A stretch of 45,685 nucleotides of DNA from NCBI GenBank assembly GCA_003167155.1, contig PMTY01000050.1, positions 1,250-46,934 on the forward strand, given 5' to 3'. The stretch comes from Candidatus Cybelea tumulisoli (GTDB lineage: Bacteria; Vulcanimicrobiota; Vulcanimicrobiia; Vulcanimicrobiales; Vulcanimicrobiaceae). Within the stretch, counting starts at the first letter, position 1. Each line of letters begins with the position of its first letter. The position numbers and the translations under genes were made by a program. Below the pieces are notes generated by a model. That model worked only from the letters and a program-made list of their open reading frames with translations, searched no databases and was not told the origin of the DNA. Shown here one piece after another: positions 27,046 to 35,647 of this stretch.

Positions 27046-27110
27046 TATATTTGGCATATCTCCCGTTACCATCCAAGGTTGTTCTTGGAATCAAGACGAA
27101 ATTTGACCCA

Positions 27111-28312
27111 ATGACTAGACTCGGACTCCGCGGGATCGCATTCTGTACGGCGCTTGCAGCCTGCGCTGCGGCATGCAGCCAGGGCGATGGAGTCGGCACG
27201 TCAGTTCTCCCGGCAAACACGCAAGAAGCGGTTAAGGGTGCGCTCTACGACGGCGTAGCGATCGACGGCATCGGCAAAGATCGCAAGCTCGACCGCCTCG
27301 TCAGCGCCTTCATGGTAGCGAACGATGTCCCGAATGCGCAGCTCGCGGTGTCGCGAGCGGGAAAGACCACACTGTCGCACGCATACACACTGCGCGCCAT
27401 CGCAAAATCCGCCACAACGCGATCGACGATCATCCGCTTGGCGAGCCTTTCCAAGGCGTGGACTAGCGCTGCGCTTTACAATCTGCTCTCGAGTAAGAAG
27501 CTCGAACCGCAGTGGAAAGCCTTTCGATATCTTGGGATTACCAAACCGCTGCCGCTCGGCGCCCACGTCGATCGTCGGGTGTACGACATCACGATCGAGG
27601 ACCTGATTCAACACGAATCCGGATGGGACGACACGGTCTCGCACTGGGATCCAACCTTTAGAATGCGTCAGATCGCGCTGGCTCTCGGCCTGAAGCACCC
27701 GATCGACCAAGATCAGGAGGTACGCTATCAGCTCCACGAGCCGCTGCAGGAGAAGCCCGGCACGCTTTACGCGTACTGCAACTTTTGCTATACGGTTCTC
27801 GGGATGATCGTGGCAAAGGCATCGGGTATGAGCTATCAGAGTTACCTTTCGACGGTTCTCGGCCCGATGCTCGGGGTGAACAACGTTTTGATTTCGCCGA
27901 CTCTCGGCGCCCGTCTTCCAAACGAAGTAGCGAAGTACTACAATCCGTTTCACGGGCGTTCGGCTTTTTACATTACGTCGACGAGAAGGTATCCCTGGCC
28001 GTACTCGGGCGATAGCATGCTCGACGAGGTCGTCGCGGGCGCCGGCGGATTGGCAACAAATGCCGACTCGATGCTGGCCCTTATGAAGCATTACATCATC
28101 TGGGCGTGGGCACTCCGCCTCCTAGCGGCGACCAAGCGATGAGAGAGGGCGAAATGCCCGGCGCAAATACGTTTGCAGCGCAGCTCTCCAACGGCGTCAA
28201 CTACGCATTCTTAGTCAATACCAATTCGTACGCTTATGGCGGCGATCCCTACGCCTTCACGAATTTGCAAAATCAGATCGAGGCTAGACTTCAGGGTGAG
28301 GCCGGCGATTAG
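27111..28312 (+). pseudogene. beta-lactamase-fold serine hydrolase with a frameshift near its end
   Basis: The ATG at 27111 begins an exported protein (FCTALAACAAACS). The motifs of class C-type serine hydrolases are present: SLSK at 112-115 (Ser112/Lys115) and YCN at 222-224. The frame ends at 28142 (343 residues) by running out of the homologous sequence around 28104. From 28106 a second frame continues GTPPPSGDQAMREGEMPGA and NGVNYAFLVNTN to a TAG at 28312, the C-terminal strand and helix expected of the family (DGVNxAxLFN). Joining the frames needs one extra base. It is a real frameshift mutation or a sequence error; an intact enzyme would be about 400 residues. The second beta-lactamase-fold gene starts within its last 17 bases. 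Confidence 0.68.
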
Positions 28313-29663
28313 GCACGGCGTCATTTTTGTCGCCTTATATGTGTTTTGCACCTCGATTTGCGACGCTACGCCGGCCTCAGAAGCTATAGAAAGTTATCTG
28401 AAGCCATTTGTTGCCACCAACAATTTCTCGGGGTCGGTGCTCGTTACCAAAAACGGCAGGGCAATCTTTGAAAGCAGTTATGGTTATGCCGATCGTGAAG
28501 GACACGTCCGAAATAGCGCCGATACCCGATTCCACATTGCCTCGATGTCGATGTTGTTCACTGCATTCGCGGCTATGCGCCTAGTGGAACGTAACGAGTT
28601 GGCGCTCGATGAACCAGTGGCAGATATTGTGCCCGATCTTCCAAATGGCGACCGCATAACGGTGCGGGAGTTACTCGAACAAACCTCGGGACTTCCCGAT
28701 GCCAACGATCTGCCGAACTACGACGCGCTGCTTCGCGCCCATCAAACGCCGGATTCGCTTGTTCGGCAGATTCGCGGGCTCAAGCCGGTCGCCGACCCAG
28801 GCGGCAAAAACACGCACGAAGAGCATTCTGCCTACAACCTATTGGCTTTGATCATAGAGCGTAAGACCGGGCTACCTTTCGCGCAGGCTATGCAGAAGTT
28901 GGTCTTCGAACCTACGGGAATGCAAAACAGCGGTGCCGACGACGATAGCGCCATAGGCGGCTGGGTAGCCCTCGGATACAACCTATTCGGGGAGTTTGGG
29001 CTGAAGCGAGCTGACGCGATTCACTGGTCTGCAAAAACGGGAAATGGATCTGACTATTCGACGGTCGGAGATATAAGCAAGTGGTTCAGCGAATTCCTTG
29101 ATGACAAACTGTTAAGCGCAGAATCACGTGCAGCCATCTTGGCCACCGATAAGACCGACGTTGGGTTTGGGTGGGATGAAAAGGGATTCGATCGGCGGTT
29201 TAACCAGACGTTGTATCTATCTAGCGGGCGTTCACCGGGGTTCTCCTCCGTGATGCTGTATCTTCCCAACGAGGGCGTGACGGTCATCGTTCTCACAAAT
29301 GTCGAGCACGCGCTGAACGTGCTCATTGGCGAGAACATCGCGTCCATTGTCGTGGGGAAGCCCTACAAACCCTTCGCGGATCGCCTGGTTCCGTTAACGG
29401 TGGATCAGCGTCAACAGTTGGTTGGACACTTTAAGTTTGGTCCGGACTTCTACCGGCCCAACGCAACGCTTGCGATCGCAAACACCGCGCAGGGCCTCGT
29501 GTTGGACTGGCCAGGAGGACCCGAAGCGCCGCTATTGTCGATCGGCAACGGCAATTTCATCGATCGCTATTATTGGATCCGAGCGACGGTCGTCCAAGAC
29601 GGGGCGAGCTTGCCCGTCAAGCTAACGTATGGAAAGTTCCAAGGGAATTCGGTACCGCTCTGA
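28296..29663 (+). CDS. beta-lactamase-fold protein lacking catalytic residues (likely pseudoenzyme)
   Basis: A 455-residue exported protein of the beta-lactamase/penicillin-binding esterase fold. I chose the GTG at 28296, in front of a hydrophobic stretch (HGVIFVALYVFCTSICDATP); the frame is open to 28236. The fold is well kept: FSGSVLVTKNGRAIFESSYG, FHIASMSMLFTA, LLEQTSGLPD, GRSPGFSSVMLYLPNEGVT. The SxxK motif reads SMSM (83-86): the catalytic Lys is Met, codon ATG at 28551-28553. The YxN motif position reads HSA (177-179) and the later HxG position reads SSG. Three motifs are lost, yet the frame is intact and the protein has an extra C-terminal domain, suggesting retained non-catalytic function, perhaps binding. 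Confidence 0.75.
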   Translation: MRPAIRHGVIFVALYVFCTSICDATPASEAIESYLKPFVATNNFSGSVLVTKNGRAIFESSYGYADREGHVRNSADTRFHIASMSMLFTAFAAMRLVERNELALDEPVADIVPDLPNGDRITVRELLEQTSGLPDANDLPNYDALLRAHQTPDSLVRQIRGLKPVADPGGKNTHEEHSAYNLLALIIERKTGLPFAQAMQKLVFEPTGMQNSGADDDSAIGGWVALGYNLFGEFGLKRADAIHWSAKTGNGSDYSTVGDISKWFSEFLDDKLLSAESRAAILATDKTDVGFGWDEKGFDRRFNQTLYLSSGRSPGFSSVMLYLPNEGVTVIVLTNVEHALNVLIGENIASIVVGKPYKPFADRLVPLTVDQRQQLVGHFKFGPDFYRPNATLAIANTAQGLVLDWPGGPEAPLLSIGNGNFIDRYYWIRATVVQDGASLPVKLTYGKFQGNSVPL

Positions 29664-29674
29664 ACCAACATGAA

Positions 29675-30976
29675 CTACGGCGCCTGGCCGTAAAGCTCGG
29701 CGGCGTCGAGGTGCAGCTCCGCAACCAGCGGATCGACGGCGAGGTGAGTATACCAGCATTCGCGGTTGTCGCGGCACTGGCGAATGTATGCCAGCGCCTC
29801 CGGGTAGCGCTTGCGACCCAACTCGGCGAGCGCAAAAATGGTCGCAGGGATGAATTGCGACTCCTCGAGCCGCACAAGACGTTCGAGGTCGCGCTCGGCA
29901 GTCTGCGTATCGCCGACTCTAAAGCGCGCATAGAGTGCGTATCCTTCTGAAAAATAGCGCGCGTTCATTTGACGGTCGACCAGTGGGTCAAAGGTCGAAT
30001 GGCGAACCGAATCAAAGATTCGCAGCGCGTCTTCCTCTTTTCCGGCTTTGACTAAGCCGAGCGCGAAAAATGTCCGCGCGAACCAATAGTCGGGCCAGCG
30101 ACGGCAAACGCTTTCCAGCTCGGCATTGCCGGCATCATAGTCGCCGGAGAAGAGTGTCGCGATCCCTCGGCACGTCGCAATGATGTTTTGGCTCGAAACT
30201 CTAGCCGGCAAAGCGTCGATGAATGCCACCGACTCGGCGAAGCGCGCCGACAACAAGAGAATCCACGGGTACATGAACGCAGCGATGCGATTGTTAGAGT
30301 CGATCTTTAAGGCGCGCTCCGCGCGCTCGAGCGCGCCCGCAAAGTCCCAAGAATAATCGAGCCGCACCTTGCAGAGCGCGTTAATCGCGTCCATGCAATC
30401 GGGATCGACTGATAATGATGCCTCGGCCTGCCTTCGTGCCGTCTCGAGCAGTTCGCGGGGGCGATCGTATTGGAAATCGGCCATCAGCACTCGGGTCATT
30501 GCGGCGCCTCCGAGTGCGGCAGCGTTGGAATCGTCCATCGCTAATGCGCGATCGTAGAGATGAAGGGACGCCATCATCCCGGCCGGGCTGCCGGCGCTCT
30601 GGAATTCGGCGGCCGCCGCGCAGTATTGCTCGACCACGCCGGTCATGTACGAGGGCGGACGTTCGCTAACTTCGCCCAGGAAGCGATACCCTCGCCCATA
30701 GTCCGTGGCGATGTAGCGCTCCTTGACGCTGTCTTCGAGAGCGTGGCGCAACATGAGAACGTGCTGCCGCAATGTCTGTTCGGTCGCGTCCTCATTGTCG
30801 CCCCAGAGTCCGGACATAATCTCCTGGACGCTCAGCGTGACTCCGGGCTTCGAAACCAGCAGCAGAAGAAGGCGCAACGCTTTGCCGGTAAGGTGAATGG
30901 CTCTACCTCGCCGGGAGAGCCGCCCCTGCGATGCGTCCAGGGCAAACGGCCCGAAGTAAAAGATCCTGCGCTCCAC
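29675..30976 (-). CDS. winged-helix/TPR regulator, paralogue C
   Basis: A 433-residue relative of the regulators at 197 and 4505, more diverged. The winged helix covers about residues 4-100: FYFGPFALDASQGRLSRRG, TGKALRLLLLLVSKPGVTLS, DYGRGYRFLG. The helical part carries TPR-like units (AAALGGAAMTRVLMADFQYD, WFARTFFALGLVKAGKEEDA). There is no membrane helix. It converges on the beta-lactamase-fold gene with an 11-base gap and lies downstream of the small exported gene at 31023 on the same strand. Its target is unknown. Confidence 0.8.
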   Translation of the reverse strand: MERRIFYFGPFALDASQGRLSRRGRAIHLTGKALRLLLLLVSKPGVTLSVQEIMSGLWGDNEDATEQTLRQHVLMLRHALEDSVKERYIATDYGRGYRFLGEVSERPPSYMTGVVEQYCAAAAEFQSAGSPAGMMASLHLYDRALAMDDSNAAALGGAAMTRVLMADFQYDRPRELLETARRQAEASLSVDPDCMDAINALCKVRLDYSWDFAGALERAERALKIDSNNRIAAFMYPWILLLSARFAESVAFIDALPARVSSQNIIATCRGIATLFSGDYDAGNAELESVCRRWPDYWFARTFFALGLVKAGKEEDALRIFDSVRHSTFDPLVDRQMNARYFSEGYALYARFRVGDTQTAERDLERLVRLEESQFIPATIFALAELGRKRYPEALAYIRQCRDNRECWYTHLAVDPLVAELHLDAAELYGQAP

Positions 30977-31022
30977 TCCTACCGCCCGCTGTTACCCTAG
31001 GGCCTCGACGTTAGGTCGGGCT

Positions 31023-31220
31023 TCATCGATCGGCCACTCGCCATTGATCTCGTGCAAGACACATGATGCCGTTGAGGTCCTTGTGTCGAGATGCAGTAGT
31101 GAATTGCTGGTACAGCGCATTGACCTGTGCGTTGTCGTCGGAGGCCGCCCTCGCATGCAGGCCAAAGGCTACGGACGACGCAATGATGACGGCAAAAAGA
31201 GCGACAATGGTTCTTCTCAT
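31023..31220 (-). CDS. short exported protein, probably a truncated SnoaL/DUF4440-like gene
   Basis: A 65-residue frame from ATG at 31220: signal peptide (TIVALFAVIIASSVAFGLHA) followed by NALYQQFTTASRHKDLNGIM. The latter matches the first helix of SnoaL-like NTF2-fold proteins (LYxxFxxAxxxKDxxxIM), which are usually 130 or more residues. The frame stops just after CLARDQWRVADR, so the beta-sheet half is absent. It may be a remnant ending 46 bases before the regulator gene. Confidence 0.4.
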   Translation of the reverse strand: MRRTIVALFAVIIASSVAFGLHARAASDDNAQVNALYQQFTTASRHKDLNGIMCLARDQWRVADR

Positions 31221-31517
31221 AAATCAACCTCGAAGCAGTAGGATGCTCCGCACGTTCGGTCCCTCAGACCGCTGACCTTGCACGTTCGCGGTTGCCTGTC
31301 AAGGCGGCCCGTTGCCATCGTCGGCAGCCGGACGCCCCGGGCCCGAAGCAGAGGCGTTTGCCTACGACCTCGCCAGTGGGCCGGCAATCTTGTCTGCATC
31401 GCCGAGGGCGCGACGCCGCTGCCCTTCGACTTGAAGTGTGCTATGGATCTTCCGCGTTCGTCAACGGGCGCCATATTAGCCAAACTTGAGGTCTGCGTGA
31501 TAGAATGCAGTGAAGCC
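31221..31517. other. 297-base stretch with no supported gene
   Basis: The open frames here are antisense shadows of one another, have no homology I recognise and no ribosome-binding site. I see no convincing promoter, hairpin or repeat. It should hold the promoters of the divergent genes at 31220 and 31518. Confidence 0.4.
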
Positions 31518-32057
31518 ATGCCGTTGCACGAGATCGTGTTGCCGGAGACGAAACCGGAGACCGAGTGGGTTCGCGGGCGGGCGCTCCAAAAGGTGAGCCC
31601 GCAGCGAACGCATTCGCTTCTGCAGGGCGAACTTACGGCGCAGCTGCGGCGATGGGCTCAAGCGCGGGGTGAAGTTGGCCCGGAGTGGCGCTTCCGGCTT
31701 GCGCCGCCGGGGGAAATACGCCGGCCGCTCGTTCCCGACGTCGCGTACATCTCGAACGAACGCCTCCGTCCGCTAAGCGACGCCGAAATCGAGATGCCAC
31801 CCGTCGCGCCCGACGTTGCGGTCGAAGTTCTCTCGCCCGGCGATCGCCGCGTTGACGTCGACGATAAGATCGCGACGTACCTCCGCGCCGGCAGTCTACT
31901 CGTGATGGTCGTCGATCCGTTCGAACGTATCGTCGAGATGCACGACGCATCGCATGAAGCCCGGCTCGGCGAGGACGCGCTGATCGAGCACGCGGCGTTA
32001 CCGGGCTTTAGGTATCCAGTGCGCGATCTGTTCGCAGTCCTGCAGCGTACGCGTTGA
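31518..32057 (+). CDS. Uma2 family (DUF820) restriction-like endonuclease
   Basis: A 179-residue protein of the Uma2/DUF820 family with the PD-(D/E)xK nuclease fold: Pro73-Asp74 (LVPDVAYISNERL), Glu103 (VAVEVLSPGDRR), Lys117 (DDKIATYLRAGS) and VVDPFERIVEMH after it. I chose the ATG at 31518, where the family sequence begins; the frame is open to 31278 without family-like sequence. Uma2 genes are scattered in cyanobacteria and other phyla, and the biological role is unresolved, perhaps mobile or defence-linked. Confidence 0.85.
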   Translation: MPLHEIVLPETKPETEWVRGRALQKVSPQRTHSLLQGELTAQLRRWAQARGEVGPEWRFRLAPPGEIRRPLVPDVAYISNERLRPLSDAEIEMPPVAPDVAVEVLSPGDRRVDVDDKIATYLRAGSLLVMVVDPFERIVEMHDASHEARLGEDALIEHAALPGFRYPVRDLFAVLQRTR

Positions 32058-32102
32058 CCAAGAGAACGCACGAGCGGCGCTGACAGCGTTAAGGCTTTTC
32101 AT

Positions 32103-32654
32103 CTATCGCAACATCGCGAGCGCGCCGGCGGTCGTTGTCACTTCGCCAATGCGCGGGAAGATCGCACGGACTGCATGTCGGTGCCCCTCGGCACTCATGT
32201 CGGACATTGCATCTTCAACCAGCACGACGTGGAAACCGCGATCGTAGGCTTCGCGCGCCGTGGCTTCTACGCCGGCGGTGGTCGCAACGCCCGTCAGGAA
32301 GACCTGGGTAACGCCGGCGCGGCGCAGTATGCGCTCGAGTCCCGTGCCGTAGAAGGCGCCGATCTGGTACTTGGTCACCGTATAGTCGCTCGGCTGACGA
32401 TCCAGTTCTGGAACCAGCTCGGCCCAGTCCGGCGGCGGGTTGAAATTGATGCTGGCCTCCACGCGCCCCGGCGCGCGCCCTTCCACGTTAACCAACACGA
32501 CGGGAAGATCGCGTTTTCGGAAGGCGTTCGCGAGTTCCGCGGAGCGCTTTACAACATCGGCCGTGGAGTGTGGTCCGCACGGAATGCCGACGATGCCTTT
32601 CTGCAGGTCGATGACGACCAGCGCAGCGATAGGGTCGAGTTGGGTAAGCGGCAC
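32103..32654 (-). CDS. isochorismatase-like hydrolase without the catalytic cysteine
   Basis: A 183-residue cysteine-hydrolase-fold protein: Asp16 (VVIDLQKG), Lys95 (TVTKYQIGAF) and the cis-peptide region TGVATTAGVEATAREAYDRG. In cysteine hydrolases the residue at the position of Gly128 is Cys (xxCVExTxR). Gly here is also seen in YecD-like members, so this is probably a non-classical or non-catalytic relative, not a broken gene. The start is GTG at 32654 with GAGGAG upstream. It is the last gene of the reverse operon, 13 bases after the exporter. Confidence 0.8.
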   Translation of the reverse strand: MPLTQLDPIAALVVIDLQKGIVGIPCGPHSTADVVKRSAELANAFRKRDLPVVLVNVEGRAPGRVEASINFNPPPDWAELVPELDRQPSDYTVTKYQIGAFYGTGLERILRRAGVTQVFLTGVATTAGVEATAREAYDRGFHVVLVEDAMSDMSAEGHRHAVRAIFPRIGEVTTTAGALAMLR

Positions 32655-32667
32655 GAATCTCTCCTCG

Positions 32668-34053
32668 TTAAACGCGACCGCGCGGAAGTGTGCGGTCGAA
32701 GATCGTAAAGATGAACAGCAGCGCGCTCAGCGCGCCCATAACAATGGTGAGTGTGAGAAAACCTCCCGCGCTCGCGCTTTGCCCGTATACGAGTCCTAAG
32801 ATGCTTGCGGCGATAATGGCACCGAGATAAAAGGCGGTGCGCTGAAGGCCGGCGGCCGCACCGATCTCGCTGGCGGGGGCTTGAATATAGACCGCGGCTT
32901 GCGTGCTGACGGAAAACATGCCTTGCGGGAATCCGAAGAGCATCGCGGCAGCCGCAATTACCCACGCAGCTGCGCCGAAGCTGACCAAGCCGAGCGCCGC
33001 GCAGCCGACGACCATGAGGCCGATGCTGAGGATGAACGGCATCCGAATGCCCTTCGTGCGTCCACCCAGGAACGATGAAGCGCCGGCAGCGATCGACATC
33101 GGCAGCATGATCGCACCCGCAGCCGAACTCGAGAAGCCCGCGCCGTTTTCAAGCCATTGCGAGAATCCGTAGAGCATGGAGTAAATGATCGTGGCGAGGA
33201 CGCATGCGCGGAGGTAAGTAACGACGAGCGGTGTGTTGCGCGCGAGCATGCGAACGTCGAAGAAGGCCTCCGAGCGACGGCTCGAGTACGCGACGAGCGC
33301 CGTACCGAGCGCCACCGTGATCGCGAGAACCCACCACAGTGGATGCGCCAGACGCATGAGGAAACTCATGAGCCCAAAGAGGGTGGCCGCAAAGAGGACG
33401 AGTCCGATCGCATCGAGGCCTTTGGCAACCGCCGCAAGACTTAAGCGTTGCGACAGATCCTTCGGCGTCCACATGACCACGAGGATCGCCGTCAGCAGCG
33501 AGAGCGGGAGATTGATGGTGAAGATCGAGTGCCACCCGAAAGTGCCTGTGAGGATGCCGCCGAGCAGCGGGCCGACCGCCATCGTGCCGATCGCCGCAAG
33601 GGAAAGAAAACTCATCGCCGCGCGAGGCGGCGGAACCCCGAGACGATCGGCCTGCACGCGGAAGATGCGCATAGCCGCCGGGTACGCGCCGGAAGTCCCG
33701 ACGCCCAGAACGACGCGTGCCACCACCAAAGCGCCAAGCGATGTGGAAAACCAGCCGACGACCCCCGACAGCGCGACGAGCGACAGCGCGCACAAGAGAA
33801 CGCGGCGCGGCCCAAAGAGGTCTGCGAGGCGCCCCAAAGTCGGTTGCGCGATCGAGCTTGCGAGGTAGAGCGCCGCAATCAGCCACCCAGTTTCGGCCGT
33901 AGTCGTGTGCAGACTGCGCGCTATCGGTACGAGAGCGGTCGCAATCATCGTCGAGTTGATCGGATTGAGACACGACGCGAGCGCAAGCGGAGCAACGAAA
34001 GTGAAGCCGAACGCGTTCCTGCGCTGCCCTGCGATGGTGGCAGCTGCCGTCAT
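32668..34053 (-). CDS. MFS drug/metabolite exporter (DHA family)
   Basis: A 461-residue membrane protein with at least 12 hydrophobic segments. MFS motifs include GWLIAALYLASSIAQPTLGR followed by LADLFGPRRVLL (motif A), VVARVVLGVGTSGAYPAAMR (motif B/C region) and the repeated second half. Probably a proton-driven efflux pump of the DHA type for a toxic organic compound. Its ATG overlaps the MarR stop (ATGA), which is typical of a MarR regulator repressing its own pump. Confidence 0.85.
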   Translation of the reverse strand: MTAAATIAGQRRNAFGFTFVAPLALASCLNPINSTMIATALVPIARSLHTTTAETGWLIAALYLASSIAQPTLGRLADLFGPRRVLLCALSLVALSGVVGWFSTSLGALVVARVVLGVGTSGAYPAAMRIFRVQADRLGVPPPRAAMSFLSLAAIGTMAVGPLLGGILTGTFGWHSIFTINLPLSLLTAILVVMWTPKDLSQRLSLAAVAKGLDAIGLVLFAATLFGLMSFLMRLAHPLWWVLAITVALGTALVAYSSRRSEAFFDVRMLARNTPLVVTYLRACVLATIIYSMLYGFSQWLENGAGFSSSAAGAIMLPMSIAAGASSFLGGRTKGIRMPFILSIGLMVVGCAALGLVSFGAAAWVIAAAAMLFGFPQGMFSVSTQAAVYIQAPASEIGAAAGLQRTAFYLGAIIAASILGLVYGQSASAGGFLTLTIVMGALSALLFIFTIFDRTLPRGRV

Positions 34054-34421
34054 GAGTTCGCTAAGCGCTTCATCGTCTCAACGGCCCCAAACAGCGCGCG
34101 TAATTCGGAAGGCGTTAGTTGTGCGACCGCGCTCGAAAGCCACTGGCGCTTAAGCCGCGAGCGCGCGCTGCGCACCGCGACTCCGGACTTCGTCAACGCA
34201 AAGAGGATTTGCCGGCCGTCGCTCGGATGCGTCTGCCGTTCGACCAGACGCTGTTCTTCCAGTGCGGCGAGCGTCGCACTCATCGATTGCGGCTTCACGC
34301 TCTCCGATCGCGCAAGGTCCGCGGTCGTCATCGCGCCGTGCTTTCCTAATTGGCTGAGAACCACGGTCTGCGACCAAGTTAGGTTGTCGCCGCTCGACTC
34401 CACGCGCAAGCGGCGGAGCAA
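34050..34421 (-). CDS. MarR family transcriptional regulator with unclear start
   Basis: A 123-residue MarR winged helix from TTG at 34421: LTWSQTVVLSQLGKHGAMTT, VKPQSMSATLAALEEQRLVE, PSDGRQILFALTKSG. The conserved N-terminal helix actually begins before the start: the frame is open to 34514 and encodes AAVEELLQATGQ directly before LLRRLRVES, but has no ATG, GTG, TTG or CTG there. The annotated TTG therefore truncates the first helix. The gene overlaps the MFS ATG. It likely regulates the operon in response to an aromatic ligand. Confidence 0.76.
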   Translation of the reverse strand: MLRRLRVESSGDNLTWSQTVVLSQLGKHGAMTTADLARSESVKPQSMSATLAALEEQRLVERQTHPSDGRQILFALTKSGVAVRSARSRLKRQWLSSAVAQLTPSELRALFGAVETMKRLANS

Positions 34422-34503
34422 CTGCCCCGTAGCTTGTAAGAGTTCTTCGACTGCGGCCTCGGCGGATTCTCGCTGATTCCCGAGGCTATCCCGATGGCCG
34501 CCT

Positions 34504-34866
34504 TTACTCTGGCCCTACGAGCGCGTCGCATTTTGCGGCGAAGATAAAGTCGCTCTCGGTTAATCCGCCGATCTTGTGCGTCCAGATTTCAACCCCGAGA
34601 CGACCCCAGGAAATATGGAGATCGGGATGATGCTGCTGCTCCTCGGCCATCTCGCCGACGAGCACGGCTGCACGCAGCGCCTGCGCAAAATCGCGAAAAC
34701 GATAGGAGCGGCTGAGAATCTGAACGGTCCCGCGTTTGGAATCGGGTCGCTCCACGACGCGCCACTCGGCGGCCACTTGCCCGAGCAGCGGCGCGATTTG
34801 GTCGGAGGTCAACGGCGGGACACCGCCACGGCACGGCACGCAAGCGCGCGCAGCCAGATCGCTCAT
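34504..34866 (-). CDS. pterin-4a-carbinolamine dehydratase
   Basis: A 120-residue PCD/DCoH protein. It catalyses dehydration of 4a-hydroxytetrahydrobiopterin to the quinonoid dihydropterin in pterin recycling. Motifs: N-terminal CVPCRGGVPPLTSDQI, then MAEEQQHHPDLHISWG with the His79-His80 pair, and His97 in WTHKIGGLTESDFIFAAKCD, all as in the family. Its ATG overlaps the hydrolase stop (ATGA). No aromatic amino-acid hydroxylase gene is nearby, so its partner is elsewhere or absent. Confidence 0.9.
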   Translation of the reverse strand: MSDLAARACVPCRGGVPPLTSDQIAPLLGQVAAEWRVVERPDSKRGTVQILSRSYRFRDFAQALRAAVLVGEMAEEQQHHPDLHISWGRLGVEIWTHKIGGLTESDFIFAAKCDALVGPE

Positions 34867-35636
34867 CGCATGTCACCGATCAGCGTAGCGATCTCGCCCG
34901 GGCGCTCCAAAATAGCGTAATGCCCGCAATCGGGCAGCTCAACAAAGCGAGAATTGGGAAGCAGCGCGGCGACCTTACGTTGGTACATCTCCGGGTTATC
35001 GCGTTCCGGCGCGATGACGATTGCCGGCGCGGAAATCGTTCGCGTCGCTTCTGCGAAATCCGCATTGGCCCAAGATTCGAAACTCTCCAGCGCCGCATCC
35101 CGCGGTGTCTTGCCGGCCGCGTCGCAGAGTTGCTGGAGAATGGCCACGTCGGTCTCTCCCCCGAACATTGCCGACAGCCACCTGCGCGCAGCCTTCGGGT
35201 CGCCGGCCGTTGCACGTAAGTAGTCCGCGCCTTTGGGTGAGAATCCCGCGCCGCCCGCGGGAACCGGTGCGATGAGAATCAACCCGCTGACCAGCTCCGG
35301 CGCATCAACGGCCAGACGCAACGCGACCGTCGCGCCCATCGAATGGCCCACGACGACGACCGGGCCGATACCAAGTGCGCCGACGAGCTCCCGAACGTCG
35401 GCCGCAAAGCGCTCCAAGTTGTACGGTCCGCGCGCGCCATTAGACGCGCCGCCTCCACGCAAATCCACGGCCACGCTTCGCTTGCCCGGACCAAGCTCGG
35501 CGATGACGTCGTTCCACACCGTGTGATCGGCCTGCCAACCGTGAAAGAACAAGAGCCGAGCATTGCCCGACCCTTGTTCGACGTAACCGATCTCGGCGCC
35601 GTCACTCGCCCGAAACCGTCCTTCGACTGCGCTCAG
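34863..35636 (-). CDS. alpha/beta hydrolase with repeat-derived N-terminus
   Basis: About 257 residues. Core: LLFFHGWQADHTVWNDVI (oxyanion region), VVVGHSMGATVALRLAV (nucleophile Ser), an acid region APAIVIAPERDNPEMY, and His in DCGHYAILERPGEI. An esterase or haloperoxidase-like acyl hydrolase is likely. The start is uncertain: the family-like sequence begins at ASDGAEIGYVEQGSG, and no ATG or GTG precedes it closely. The stretch before it encodes VILSAVEGRF and comes from an interspersed 26-base repeat. I place the start at a CTG at 35634-35636. It overlaps the pterin dehydratase gene by ATGA. Confidence 0.75.
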   Translation of the reverse strand: MSAVEGRFRASDGAEIGYVEQGSGNARLLFFHGWQADHTVWNDVIAELGPGKRSVAVDLRGGGASNGARGPYNLERFAADVRELVGALGIGPVVVVGHSMGATVALRLAVDAPELVSGLILIAPVPAGGAGFSPKGADYLRATAGDPKAARRWLSAMFGGETDVAILQQLCDAAGKTPRDAALESFESWANADFAEATRTISAPAIVIAPERDNPEMYQRKVAALLPNSRFVELPDCGHYAILERPGEIATLIGDMR

Positions 35637-35643
35637 GATGACA
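35617..35643. repeat. widespread short interspersed repeat unit (CCTTCGAC...GGATGAC)
   Basis: CCTTCGACTGCGCTCAGG at 35620-35637 followed by ATGAC. I recall this short partly palindromic sequence as common in many environmental bacterial genomes, where it recurs at gene ends. It lies between the DUF5069 stop and the hydrolase start and appears to supply the first codons of the hydrolase. Only this one copy is seen in the window. Confidence 0.45.
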
Positions 35644-35647
35644 CGCG

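Noticed and set aside
26761-27072. 104-residue N-terminal extension of the double-hydrolase frame
   Set aside because: The ATG at 26760 begins a complete signal peptide; the extension overlaps the small reverse gene in another frame.
33448-34476. 342-residue forward frame antisense to the MFS and MarR genes
   Set aside because: Composition is Arg-, Glu- and His-rich with no domain, while the reverse strand gives a clear MFS exporter and a MarR protein with an ATGA overlap.
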